From Cyanobium sp. M55B138 (lineage in GTDB: Bacteria > Cyanobacteriota > Cyanobacteriia > PCC-6307 > Cyanobiaceae), in NCBI GenBank assembly GCA_018400215.1, contig JAGYNF010000019.1:1-13685 (forward strand): a stretch of DNA of 13,685 nucleotides. The letters are read 5' to 3'. Below the pieces are notes generated by a model. It made no database searches and was not told the origin of the DNA. It worked only from the letters and a program-made list of their open reading frames with translations. Each line of letters starts with the position of its first letter. Positions within the stretch are counted from its first letter, which is position 1. Positions 1-6,717 of this stretch are shown here, piece after piece. The translations under genes were made by a program, and so were the position numbers.

Positions 1-2
1 GG

Positions 3-77
3 GAAAAGAGACGCATGAAAATGCTGTTTGGGCACGAATACCATGCCACAACATTGGAGTTATTGTTGCGTGGTTGA
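3..77 (+). other. possible 3' fragment of a CDS cut by the window edge
   Basis: A plus-strand frame is open from the first bases to a TGA at 75-77. It could encode the last 24 or so residues of a protein (ending LELLLRG), or a 20-residue peptide from the ATG at 15. The base composition is clearly lower in GC than the rest of the window, as often seen in mobile or intergenic DNA. I do not recognise the peptide. A terminator-like hairpin overlaps its end, which fits a gene 3' end but does not prove one. It may equally be non-coding. Confidence 0.2.
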
Positions 78-88
78 TAATTTTTTTT
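46..88 (+). terminator. terminator-like hairpin plus T tract
   Basis: CCACAACA at 46-53 can pair with TGTTG at 64-68 and TGG at 71-73, leaving a two-base CG bulge and a loop of about 10 bases. An eight-T tract follows at 81-88. This resembles an intrinsic terminator for a plus-strand gene entering from the left. The stem is AT-containing and imperfect. The T tract also lies in the spacer of a promoter-like sequence, so the two readings compete. Confidence 0.3.
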
Positions 89-102
89 GTCTGTGCTAAA
101 AT
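74..102 (+). promoter_or_regulatory. sigma70-like promoter, plus strand
   Basis: TTGATA at 74-79 and TAAAAT at 97-102 are separated by exactly 17 bases. Each matches its consensus hexamer at five of six positions, making this the best promoter-like sequence I saw in the window. No plausible protein-coding gene follows on the plus strand. Transcription from it would run toward the 3' end of the minus-strand toxin gene at 222. It may drive a small or antisense RNA, or it may be a chance match in AT-rich DNA. Confidence 0.4.
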
Positions 103-221
103 GAAGGGTTATCGCTAATTTTGGCAGCAGCTCAGTAACGCTCTGTGCATGCGGGTTTCGCCAGCTTCCGACCGCTGGAAAGGGGGTTTTTCGGCATCTC
201 CACACATTGGCTTGGTCCCTC

Positions 222-566
222 TCAGGGCAGCTCCAGCCATCCCCGCATGGCCAGATCCAGATCCACGAGCACATCGGGCTCCATCTGCCCCACCATCTCT
301 CCTACGGCCTGGATCGGCACGGTGAACAGCTTGTCGACCATCAGCTGGGAGGGCTTGTGCAGGCCGTTGCGCGGTGAGGGCCCCACGGCGATCCGCACCA
401 GGGGAGCCTGGCTGAGGGTGCTGGTCAGGGGGCAGAGGGTCACGCTGGGATGGGCCTGGAGCCAGCGATCCGCCTGCACCACCACCGCCGGCCGTGGTTT
501 GCCGGAATAGGCACCGGCACTGGCCACGGTCACCACCGTGCCGCGGCGGACAGCGGCTGGTGTCAT
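222..566 (-). CDS. type II toxin, MazF/PemK-family endoribonuclease
   Basis: The 114-residue product has the compact MazF/PemK fold pattern. An RRG-TVVTV strand opens it, then GKPRPAVVV (22-30), CPLTS (45-49), NGL (67-69), VDKL (77-80) and a C-terminal helix ending in WLEL. R25 in the KPRP motif and T48 in the PLTS motif correspond to the catalytic Arg and Thr known in MazF enzymes, so the toxin looks intact. These enzymes cleave mRNA, typically at short sequence motifs, when the antitoxin is degraded. I chose the ATG at 566 because it overlaps the antitoxin stop as ATGA, the usual coupling. An ATG six codons upstream (584) is possible. The target sequence cannot be predicted. Confidence 0.88.
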   Translation of the reverse strand: MTPAAVRRGTVVTVASAGAYSGKPRPAVVVQADRWLQAHPSVTLCPLTSTLSQAPLVRIAVGPSPRNGLHKPSQLMVDKLFTVPIQAVGEMVGQMEPDVLVDLDLAMRGWLELP

Positions 567-787
567 GCGGTCCAGTCGCTCCAATTGGGCACCTGCTCAC
601 TCCAGTGCGGCTGCTGCAACTGGGCCAGCTGTTCCGACTGCCGCCGGGCTTCTTCGCCGTCGCCGTGGCGGATCAGGTACTGACTGATGGCCTCGCGGAT
701 ACAGGCACTGCGGCTCTTGCCCAGTTGCTGTGCCAGCTGATCGAGCTGCCGCTCGAGCTCCGGTTCCACCCGCACACCGAGCACCAT
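563..787 (-). CDS. CopG/ribbon-helix-helix antitoxin
   Basis: A 74-residue protein with an N-terminal ribbon-helix-helix domain: strand LGVRV (3-7), a helix rich in E, Q and L, then GKSRSACIREAISQYL (23-38). Residues 40-74 form a charged tail ending in a Trp-rich segment (WSEQVPNWSDW), the kind of extension that wraps a MazF-type toxin. RHH antitoxins bind an operator at their own promoter and neutralise the toxin by direct binding. The start at 787 is favoured by a GGGGGAGG Shine-Dalgarno just upstream. The longer frame to 925 runs back through the sodB terminator and is not credible. The stop overlaps the toxin start by four bases. Confidence 0.85.
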   Translation of the reverse strand: MVLGVRVEPELERQLDQLAQQLGKSRSACIREAISQYLIRHGDGEEARRQSEQLAQLQQPHWSEQVPNWSDWTA

Positions 788-813
788 GGCCTCCCCCTGG
801 CGCTCGTTGCAGC

Positions 814-842
814 AAAAAGCCCCCGGTTTGGCGCCGGGGGCT
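814..842 (-). terminator. intrinsic terminator downstream of sodB
   Basis: On the minus strand a perfect 9-bp GC-rich stem (arms 818-826 and 834-842, loop of seven) runs into a five-T tract at 814-818. It lies about 55 bases past the sodB stop. The T tract is only 26 bases before the antitoxin start, so it should limit read-through of sodB transcripts into the toxin-antitoxin pair. Confidence 0.8.
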
Positions 843-857
843 GTTGGGAGGGCTGAG

Positions 858-900
858 CTGATCCCCATCGCGGGGCTTGGAGCCCCGCGATGGGGATCAG
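858..900. repeat. perfect 20-bp inverted repeat overlapping the sodB stop
   Basis: Bases 858-877 are the exact reverse complement of 881-900, with only a 3-base TGG loop between them. The right arm contains the sodB stop codon (897-899), so the hairpin would form across the end of the coding region in the mRNA. No T tract follows directly. A separate conventional terminator sits just downstream. It may protect the mRNA 3' end or be a small palindromic repeat element. Confidence 0.9.
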
Positions 901-1496
901 GCAGCGGCCAGGTTGGCGGCCACAAAGTCCCAGTTCACCAATTTCTCCAGGAAGGTGGTGATGTAATCGGGGCGGCGGTTCTGGTAGTCGATGTAGTAGG
1001 CGTGCTCCCACACATCCATGGTGAGCAGGGCCTTCTGGCCGTGGGCCAGGGGCAGGTCGGCGTTGCCGGTTTTGATCACCTTGAGGCTGCCGCCATCGAG
1101 CACGAGCCAGGCCCAGCCGCTGCCGAACTGGGTGGCACCGGCGGTTTTGAACTGCTCCACGAAGGCCTCAAAACTGCCGAAATCAGCGTTGATCTTGTCG
1201 GCCAGGGCGCCGCTGGGACGGCCGCCGCCGCCGGGCTTCATGCACTGCCAGTAGAAGCTGTGGTTCCACACCTGGGCGGCGTTGTTGAACACCCCGGCCT
1301 TGCCGGTGTCACCGGCCACGGCGGTAATGGTGTCTTCCAGGCTCTTGCCCTCCAGCTCGCTGCCGGCCACCAGATTGTTGAGGTTGGTGACGTAGGCGTT
1401 GTGGTGCTTGCCGTGGTGGAACTCCAGGGTCTGGCGCGAAATGTTGGGCTCCAGCGCGTCGATGGCGTAAGGCAGGGCGGGCAGCGTATGAGCCAT
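897..1496 (-). CDS. sodB: iron superoxide dismutase
   Basis: SodB converts superoxide to oxygen and hydrogen peroxide in the cytosol, where it protects iron-sulfur enzymes and photosystem components. The 199-residue length is normal for the family. The four metal ligands are visible: H27 in the FHHGKHH helix, H79 in WNHSFYW, D161 and H165 in DVWEHAYY. The FNNAAQVWNH segment, with Gln75 before the second His ligand, and ATQFGSGWAW (121-130) are typical of the Fe rather than Mn form. The ATG at 1496 is the only sensible start and gives the expected N terminus (LPALPY). No strong Shine-Dalgarno is visible. The gene lies alone, with a 106-base gap to the FKBP gene upstream and a terminator downstream. 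Confidence 0.97.
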   Translation of the reverse strand: MAHTLPALPYAIDALEPNISRQTLEFHHGKHHNAYVTNLNNLVAGSELEGKSLEDTITAVAGDTGKAGVFNNAAQVWNHSFYWQCMKPGGGGRPSGALADKINADFGSFEAFVEQFKTAGATQFGSGWAWLVLDGGSLKVIKTGNADLPLAHGQKALLTMDVWEHAYYIDYQNRRPDYITTFLEKLVNWDFVAANLAAA

Positions 1497-1602
1497 GGAA
1501 CAGGGTCAGGTGCTTGGTGTTGCCGGCTGGGAAACCAGGCGGCAACGGCATCCTAACGATCGCTTCAGGTTTGCTAGGGGTGGGGTGGTGGGGTTTTCCG
1601 GC

Positions 1603-2196
1603 TCAGCTGCGGATCTCCAGCAGTTCCACTTCAAAAATCAAGGTGGCGTTGGGGGGAATCACGCCCCCCGCACCCCGTTCGCCATAGGCCAGGTCGGGGG
1701 GGATGACCAGCTTGCGTTTGCCGCCCACCTGCATGCCGGCCACGCCCTCATCCCACCCCTTGATCACCCGGCCGGCGCCCAGGGGGAAGGAAAAGGGGCC
1801 GCGGCCATAGCTGCTGTCGAATTCGCGGCCGTTCTCCAGGGTGCCGCGGTAGTTCACCACCACCGTCTGGCCGGCACGGGCCTCGGGCCCATCGCCACTG
1901 GAGAGGTCTGTGATGCGCAGGCCACTGGCGGTGACCCGCTCTGGAGAGGCCACCAGCTCGCCTCCAAGGGCGCTGGCCTGGGCGATCTGGTCGTCGGTTG
2001 CCATGGCAAACAGGGTGGGGTTGGGGTCGTCGGGATCCAGTTCAAAGGCGCCACGGCCATCGGCAACAGCCGCCTGCAGAGCGCTGGCTGGAACGGGCGC
2101 TGCAGCGCTGGCGGTGGTGGGGTTGACCAGCTGGCTGATCACCGCCAGCAGCAAGCAGGCCACGCACACGCCGGTGCTGATCAAAATCTCGCGCAT
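1603..2196 (-). CDS. FKBP-type peptidyl-prolyl cis-trans isomerase, membrane-anchored
   Basis: The protein has an N-terminal hydrophobic segment (about residues 5-24) that acts as a signal or anchor, a low-complexity Ala/Pro/Asp linker, then one FKBP domain at about 90-197. Domain hallmarks are [18 protein letters not shown], the VIKGWDEGV loop, LAYGERG and [15 protein letters not shown]. Aromatic pocket residues (Y116, F126, D127, W148, Y171, F188) are present, so it should catalyse proline isomerisation, probably on periplasmic or thylakoid-lumen proteins. I start it at the ATG at 2196 (MREILIST), because the DNA upstream is AT-rich unlike coding sequence here. A GTG at 2229, overlapping the previous stop as GTGA with a GAGG upstream, would add 11 residues. 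It is probably co-transcribed with the phasin-like gene. Confidence 0.93.
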   Translation of the reverse strand: MREILISTGVCVACLLLAVISQLVNPTTASAAAPVPASALQAAVADGRGAFELDPDDPNPTLFAMATDDQIAQASALGGELVASPERVTASGLRITDLSSGDGPEARAGQTVVVNYRGTLENGREFDSSYGRGPFSFPLGAGRVIKGWDEGVAGMQVGGKRKLVIPPDLAYGERGAGGVIPPNATLIFEVELLEIRS

Positions 2197-2225
2197 GCCT
2201 TTTTGAAAAATCAACCAATTCTTGC

Positions 2226-2561
2226 TCACGTGTCGCTGGCCTCGGGGCGCTGGCGCAGGGCCTGCTCCAGCCGGTCGATTCGACCGCGCAGTTCATCCAA
2301 TTCCCGCTGTTGGGGAATGCCCAGATCCTGCAGCAGTTGGTCGCGGTTGCGTCCCAGCTGGCGGCTGGCCTGTTCCTCCAGCCCCGGGGTGTCGCCCCGC
2401 AGGGCCCGCAGCACGTCCTCCACGAGGGCTGAGGCGTGGTTGGGATCGAGCTTGCCGCTGCGCACCCACTCCTGGCTCACGTAGCGGAGTCGGTCCGCCA
2501 CCAGCGAGCCGGTGCCCAGGCCCCGCAGCAGTAGTTGTTGCAGGGGGTTGGTGGGATCCAT
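2226..2561 (-). CDS. phasin-like coiled-coil protein of unknown role
   Basis: A soluble 111-residue protein. The N-terminal part is [20 protein letters not shown] followed by a helix. The C-terminal part (about 70-105) is strongly charged with leucines at heptad spacing ([15 protein letters not shown]), predicting a coiled coil. This matches the small proteins that cyanobacterial annotation calls phasin family, although polyhydroxyalkanoate binding is not shown here and is doubtful in these organisms. The start at 2561 (MDPTNP) is preferred over the ATG at 2582, as the seven extra residues look like leader. Its stop is 30 bases before the chosen FKBP start, or overlaps the alternative GTG, so the two genes are likely one operon. 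It diverges from lnt. Confidence 0.75.
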   Translation of the reverse strand: MDPTNPLQQLLLRGLGTGSLVADRLRYVSQEWVRSGKLDPNHASALVEDVLRALRGDTPGLEEQASRQLGRNRDQLLQDLGIPQQRELDELRGRIDRLEQALRQRPEASDT

Positions 2562-2612
2562 CGGGTCTGATCGCGGCTGCATTAACCATGGCGCTTTCTA
2601 CGCTCACTGGCC

Positions 2613-4166
2613 ATGGGCGATCGACAGAGCCGGCGAGACGAACGCTATTGCGCACATTCATGCCGGTGGCGGGCCTGGCTGGCTGCGGTCGGGGGGGGGG
2701 TGACGGCCGGCCTGGCGTTGCCGACCTTCGCTTGGCCGCCGCTGCTGTGGTTGGCCCTGGCCCTGCTCTGGTCGCTGCTGGAGCGGCCGCAGCCCCGCTG
2801 GACGGCCGCCTGTTGGGGAGCCCTGGCCGTGATGATCAGTCATCGCTGGCTGTTGGCGCTGCACCCCCTCGATTGGATCGGTGTGCCGGCCCCCCTCAGC
2901 CTGCCGATCTGCTGGCTGTTGCTGCTGTTCTGCAGCGCCTTGGCTGGGGCGTTGCTGCTGCTGTGGAGCAGCCTGGCCATCTGGCTGCAACCCAGGCGCT
3001 TCAGCAGTGCCCTGCTGCTCGCGTGCAGCTGGGGGCTGGCGGAGGTGCTGCTGGCCCGGGGCCCCCTCTTCTGGGTCGGGTTGGGTGCAGCGGCCCTGCC
3101 GGGTGATCCCCCCCTGGCGGGTCTGGCGGCCCTGGGGGGCGCGGGCCTGGTGGCGGCGGTGCAGCTGCTGATCGGTTGGGGGCTGTGGCGATTGCTGGCG
3201 GCGGGGACTGGTCGTCTGAGGCCGCGGCTGCTGGCCTGGCTTGGGGCCGGGTTGGCGGTGCTGGCGCTGCATGGTCTGGGAGCCGCGCAGCTGCAGGCCG
3301 CCGCCGCGGCATTAGGCCACCAACCAACGCTGGAGCGGGTGTTGCTGGTGCAGCCCGCCATTCCCACCCGGGAGAAGTTTGGCTGGCAGGCCCGTCGCCG
3401 CCTGCAGCAGCAGCTGCAGGCGGGCCTGGCGGAAGCGGTGGCTGGCTCAGCGGATCTGGTGCTGCTGCCGGAGGGGGCCCTGGGCCTGGAGCCTGTGCTG
3501 GCCCAGCCGACCCCGGTGGAGTTGCTCAGTGGCGGATTCCGCTGGCAGCAGGCTGGGGCGGCCGAGCCGGAGCAGCGCAGTGCCCTGCTGCGTTTTGCGG
3601 TGGGGGAACGCCGTTTCAGCGATGCGCTCGACAAACATCGGCTCGTGCCCCTGGGGGAATGGGTGCCCCTGACCCAACTGGTGCGCTGGAGTGGCCTCTC
3701 GGCGGTGGGTGGGGTGCAACCAGGGGCGTCTTCCCGCCTGTTGCCGCGGCCAGCCGGATCGCTGGCGGCGGCCATCTGTTACGAGATCAGCGATGGAGCG
3801 GCCCTGGCGGAGGCCGTGGACCAGGGGGGGGGCTGGCTGCTGGCCAGTGCCAACCTCGACCCCTATCCACTCCTGCTGCAGCAACAGTTCACGGCGCTGG
3901 CCAGGCTGCGGGCGATTGAAACGGGCCGCTGGTTGGTGAGTGTGGCCAACACGGGACCCAGCCAGTTGATCGCGGCGGATGGTCGCGTGGTGGCGGCGTT
4001 GCCCGCCAATCAGCCGGCCACCCGACTGGTGGAGGTGCCCGTGTTGCATCGGCGCACGATCTATGGGCGTTGGCGTGAAACCCCCCTGTTGCTGGGGCTG
4101 CTGGCGGGCGCGGCCGGCCGCTGGTTCAGCAGTGCTGCGGATCGTCCCGCCGCGGGCCTAAGGTAA
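2613..4166 (+). CDS. lnt: apolipoprotein N-acyltransferase
   Basis: Lnt adds the third acyl chain to the N-terminal cysteine of lipoproteins in the cytoplasmic membrane. The 517-residue protein has a polytopic N-terminal half (hydrophobic segments at roughly 20-55, 64-84, 92-125, 130-165, 170-196 and 205-225), then a nitrilase-like domain at about 240-480. The catalytic triad is present: E287 in LLPEGAL, K341 in DKHRLVPLGEWVP and C389 in AAICYE. A final hydrophobic segment lies at 489-503. The ATG at 2613 is the only upstream start in frame, with no clear Shine-Dalgarno. A run of ten G at 2691-2700 lies at codons 27-30, and a run of nine G at 3824-3832 near codon 405. A one-base slip in either would break the frame. 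Two small genes follow after 21 bases. Confidence 0.93.
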   Translation: MGDRQSRRDERYCAHSCRWRAWLAAVGGGVTAGLALPTFAWPPLLWLALALLWSLLERPQPRWTAACWGALAVMISHRWLLALHPLDWIGVPAPLSLPICWLLLLFCSALAGALLLLWSSLAIWLQPRRFSSALLLACSWGLAEVLLARGPLFWVGLGAAALPGDPPLAGLAALGGAGLVAAVQLLIGWGLWRLLAAGTGRLRPRLLAWLGAGLAVLALHGLGAAQLQAAAAALGHQPTLERVLLVQPAIPTREKFGWQARRRLQQQLQAGLAEAVAGSADLVLLPEGALGLEPVLAQPTPVELLSGGFRWQQAGAAEPEQRSALLRFAVGERRFSDALDKHRLVPLGEWVPLTQLVRWSGLSAVGGVQPGASSRLLPRPAGSLAAAICYEISDGAALAEAVDQGGGWLLASANLDPYPLLLQQQFTALARLRAIETGRWLVSVANTGPSQLIAADGRVVAALPANQPATRLVEVPVLHRRTIYGRWRETPLLLGLLAGAAGRWFSSAADRPAAGLR

Positions 4167-4187
4167 ATACGTAGATAGCGCAACAAC

Positions 4188-4409
4188 ATGCGTATCACGC
4201 AGTGCGACGACCAATGTCTCGTCAGCCTCGATCGCCAGGAGGCGTCCCGGTTGATGGATGCCTGCGCCATGGTGGTGTTGGCCGCAGATTCGGTTCCCGA
4301 CGTCAAGCTGCCCGCCGAGATGGCCGCCCTGCTGTGCGATCTCTTTGAAGGTCTCAAGACCAGTGCGGACCAGCCCAAGGGCAGTCCCAGTTCTGTGCAG
4401 GGGTCATGA
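4188..4409 (+). CDS. small conserved-looking protein, first of a tandem pair
   Basis: A 73-residue acidic protein that I do not recognise by function. It opens MRITQCDDQC, then CLVSLDRQEASRLMDAC (10-26), a hydrophobic Ala/Val stretch (27-33), and a predicted helix around LPAEMAALLCDLFEGL (41-56). It lies 21 bases after lnt and its stop overlaps the next start as ATGA, so the three genes are probably co-transcribed. The first 26 residues align without gaps to the next protein, with eight identities including L11, L14, E18, L22, D24 and C26. This suggests a duplication. There is no signal peptide or membrane segment. The TAA-to-ATG gap holds no obvious Shine-Dalgarno. Confidence 0.7.
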   Translation: MRITQCDDQCLVSLDRQEASRLMDACAMVVLAADSVPDVKLPAEMAALLCDLFEGLKTSADQPKGSPSSVQGS

Positions 4410-4615
4410 AAGTTACCCATCACGGCGAAGACCATCTCCTCTGCCTCACCTCTGAGGAGGTTGGGCTACTGGTTGATCTCTGCCACGCCGGTGCATTTTC
4501 CGACTATTTGCCCAAATCTCAGGCTCGCCGCCGTCGGCTGGAGAATTTTCTCGGGGATGTGCGAACCACCTTGATGGTCACGGCCCAGCGTCCCGCCATG
4601 CCACCTCGCAACTAA
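4406..4615 (+). CDS. small conserved-looking protein, second of a tandem pair
   Basis: A 69-residue protein without a recognised function. It opens MKVTHHGEDH, then LLCLTSEEVGLLVDLC (11-26), a basic patch RRRR (41-44), and a C-terminal helix ENFLGDVRTTL. It resembles the preceding protein in length, order of segments and key positions (L11, L14, E18, L22, D24, C26). It differs in charge: the first is acidic and this one has a basic middle, so the two could pair as a heterodimer. Its ATG overlaps the previous stop (ATGA), giving translational coupling. The plus-strand transcript probably ends in the following 85-base gap before the tRNA. Confidence 0.7.
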   Translation: MKVTHHGEDHLLCLTSEEVGLLVDLCHAGAFSDYLPKSQARRRRLENFLGDVRTTLMVTAQRPAMPPRN

Positions 4616-4627
4616 AATTCTCAGGAG

Positions 4628-4654
4628 GGATTCCTGCTTAAGAGTGGGGAATCC
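4628..4654. repeat. 7-bp inverted repeat after the small-protein pair
   Basis: GGATTCC at 4628-4634 and GGAATCC at 4648-4654 are exact reverse complements with a 13-base loop, 13 bases after the last stop codon. On the plus strand it is followed by AAAATTGTT rather than a T run, so it is at best a weak transcript end for the lnt operon. Confidence 0.35.
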
Positions 4655-4662
4655 AAAATTGT

Positions 4663-4687
4663 TGGGCTGCGGCTTCGCCGTGACCCA
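4663..4687 (-). terminator. hairpin downstream of tRNA-Ala, probable terminator
   Basis: On the minus strand, 13 bases past the tRNA, TGGG/CCCA outer arms (4663-4666, 4684-4687) enclose a 5-bp GC stem with a 3-base loop. The sequence then continues AACAATTTT. The T tract is short and interrupted, so the call rests mainly on position after the tRNA. Confidence 0.5.
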
Positions 4688-4700
4688 ATCTTAATATAAA

Positions 4701-4773
4701 TGGAGCCAAGCGGATTCGAACCGCTGACCCCCTGCATGCCATGCAGGTGCTCTACCAGCTGAGCTATGGCCCC
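4701..4773 (-). tRNA. tRNA-Ala (anticodon GGC)
   Basis: The minus strand folds into a complete 73-base cloverleaf. The 7-bp acceptor stem begins GGGGCCA and contains the G3-U70 wobble pair that is the identity signal for alanyl-tRNA synthetase. The D arm is GCTC-AGCTGGTA-GAGC, and the anticodon stem CCTGC/GCAGG carries the loop ATGGCAT, with anticodon GGC after U33. The variable loop has five bases, and the T arm is AGCGG-TTCGAAT-CCGCT. The discriminator base is A. The 3' CCA is not encoded and must be added. It reads GCC and GCU codons. It lies 140 bases downstream of lexA and I see no clear promoter of its own. Confidence 0.97.
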
Positions 4774-4913
4774 GTGTTGAGTAGCGTTCGGCGGCGCAAG
4801 ATCTGGGGTCTTTGCCGTGGGAATGGGTTGGATCAGCGGATGTTGGATCCGACCGATTGGAGCTGAACTCCCTTGCCTGACGCATCGAAAGCTTACACCG
4901 CGGCCCGGCCAGC

Positions 4914-5567
4914 TCAGACCTGCCGCCACACCGCCACCAGCCGCCCCTGCAGGCTCACCTGCTCGGCGGGCAGCACGATCGGGGCGTAGGCGGGATTGGC
5001 CGCCTCCAAGGTGACCGTGCCGCCCTTGCGGTAGAAGTGCTTCAGGGTGGTGCCACTGCCAGGCACAAGGGCGCTGACGATGGCGCCGGGCTTCAGGCGG
5101 GCGGGGTCATGGATCGGCTCCATCAGCACCACATCACCATCGGCGATGTGGGCGTCCACCATGGAATCGCCATTCACGGTGAGGGCAAAGAGGCCCTGGG
5201 TCTGGAGCAAGGGTTCCAAGTCGAGGTGCTCCTCGACGTCGTCGAAGGTCTCCACCAGCCCCCCAGCGGCGACGGCCCCCAACACCGGCACGCCACTGGC
5301 GGCATGGCCCAGCAGTTGCAGGGTGCGGGCCTGGCCCTCCTGCCAGGTGAGCCAGCCCTTCTGCTGGAGGTGGCGCAGGCGGCTCTGGATCGGTGCGGGA
5401 GAGCGCAGCCCCATCGCCTCCATCATCTGGCGGATCGATGGGCTGTGGCGATGTTCGCCGATGTAGGTCGCCAACCAGTCGTAGAGCTCCTGCTGGGCGG
5501 CTGTGAGCTGCTCTGGACCGGATGGGCGGTTGGATTGGTGGCTGGATCTGGGAGCGGGGAAGGACAA
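4914..5567 (-). CDS. lexA: LexA repressor, S24-family self-cleaving
   Basis: The 217-residue protein has an N-terminal winged-helix DNA-binding domain (about 20-85: LTAAQQELYDWL, HSPSIRQMMEAMGL, RLRHLQQKGWL) and a C-terminal S24 peptidase domain. The self-cleavage bond A101-G102 (in AVAAGG), nucleophile S135 (VNGDSMVDA) and general base K176 (TTLKHF) are all present, so unlike some divergent cyanobacterial LexA proteins it looks able to cleave itself during the SOS response. The only usable start is a TTG at 5567, with AGGGG seven bases upstream. No ATG or GTG is available in frame before the conserved helix. It follows argF by 71 bases but has its own promoter and a LexA-box-like site. tRNA-Ala follows. 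Confidence 0.95.
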   Translation of the reverse strand: MSFPAPRSSHQSNRPSGPEQLTAAQQELYDWLATYIGEHRHSPSIRQMMEAMGLRSPAPIQSRLRHLQQKGWLTWQEGQARTLQLLGHAASGVPVLGAVAAGGLVETFDDVEEHLDLEPLLQTQGLFALTVNGDSMVDAHIADGDVVLMEPIHDPARLKPGAIVSALVPGSGTTLKHFYRKGGTVTLEAANPAYAPIVLPAEQVSLQGRLVAVWRQV

Positions 5568-5583
5568 CGGACACCCCTGAACT

Positions 5584-5597
5584 GATACAGATGTACC
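5584..5597 (-). promoter_or_regulatory. candidate LexA operator
   Basis: The minus strand reads GGTACATCTGTATC, close to the cyanobacterial LexA box described as RGTACNNNDGTWCB. The left half-site is perfect and the right half has T for C in GTWC. It sits 17 bases upstream of the lexA start and overlaps the -10 element of the putative lexA promoter, the expected place for autorepression. Assignment depends on the published consensus as I remember it. Confidence 0.55.
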
Positions 5598-5618
5598 TGC
5601 TTGTGGTCGTTTTGTCCA
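5590..5618 (-). promoter_or_regulatory. putative lexA promoter
   Basis: On the minus strand TGGACA (5613-5618, five of six to the -35 consensus) and TACATC (5590-5595) are 17 bases apart. The -10 hexamer lies inside the candidate LexA operator. The site falls in the 71-base argF-lexA gap and would start a transcript just ahead of the lexA Shine-Dalgarno. Confidence 0.45.
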
Positions 5619-5638
5619 GTCGGGTTGTTGGTTTGGTG

Positions 5639-6664
<1,026 letters not shown>

Positions 6665-6717
6665 CTCAAAGAACCCTTATCGGAGAGAGGCGGGCCTCCA
6701 GTCAAGACCCTGCGGAA

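Noticed and set aside
101..118. Five-residue ORF (MKGYR) right after the plus-strand promoter
   Set aside because: Transcription would start at about 109, past its ATG, and there is no ribosome-binding site.
145..510. Plus-strand 121-residue frame across the toxin gene
   Set aside because: It is the antisense of a clear MazF-family gene and has no family resemblance.
786..1556. Long plus-strand frame of 256 residues opposite sodB
   Set aside because: GC-rich third positions leave the antisense strand open. The minus strand encodes an unmistakable SodB.
4701..4773. tRNA-Ala as an integration site for a genomic island
   Set aside because: No integrase, no direct repeat of the tRNA end and no accessory genes lie next to it in this window.
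4827..4849. Direct repeat GTTGGATC, two copies 15 bases apart, in the lexA-tRNA gap
   Set aside because: Eight bases with no symmetry or link to a promoter. Expected by chance at this scale.
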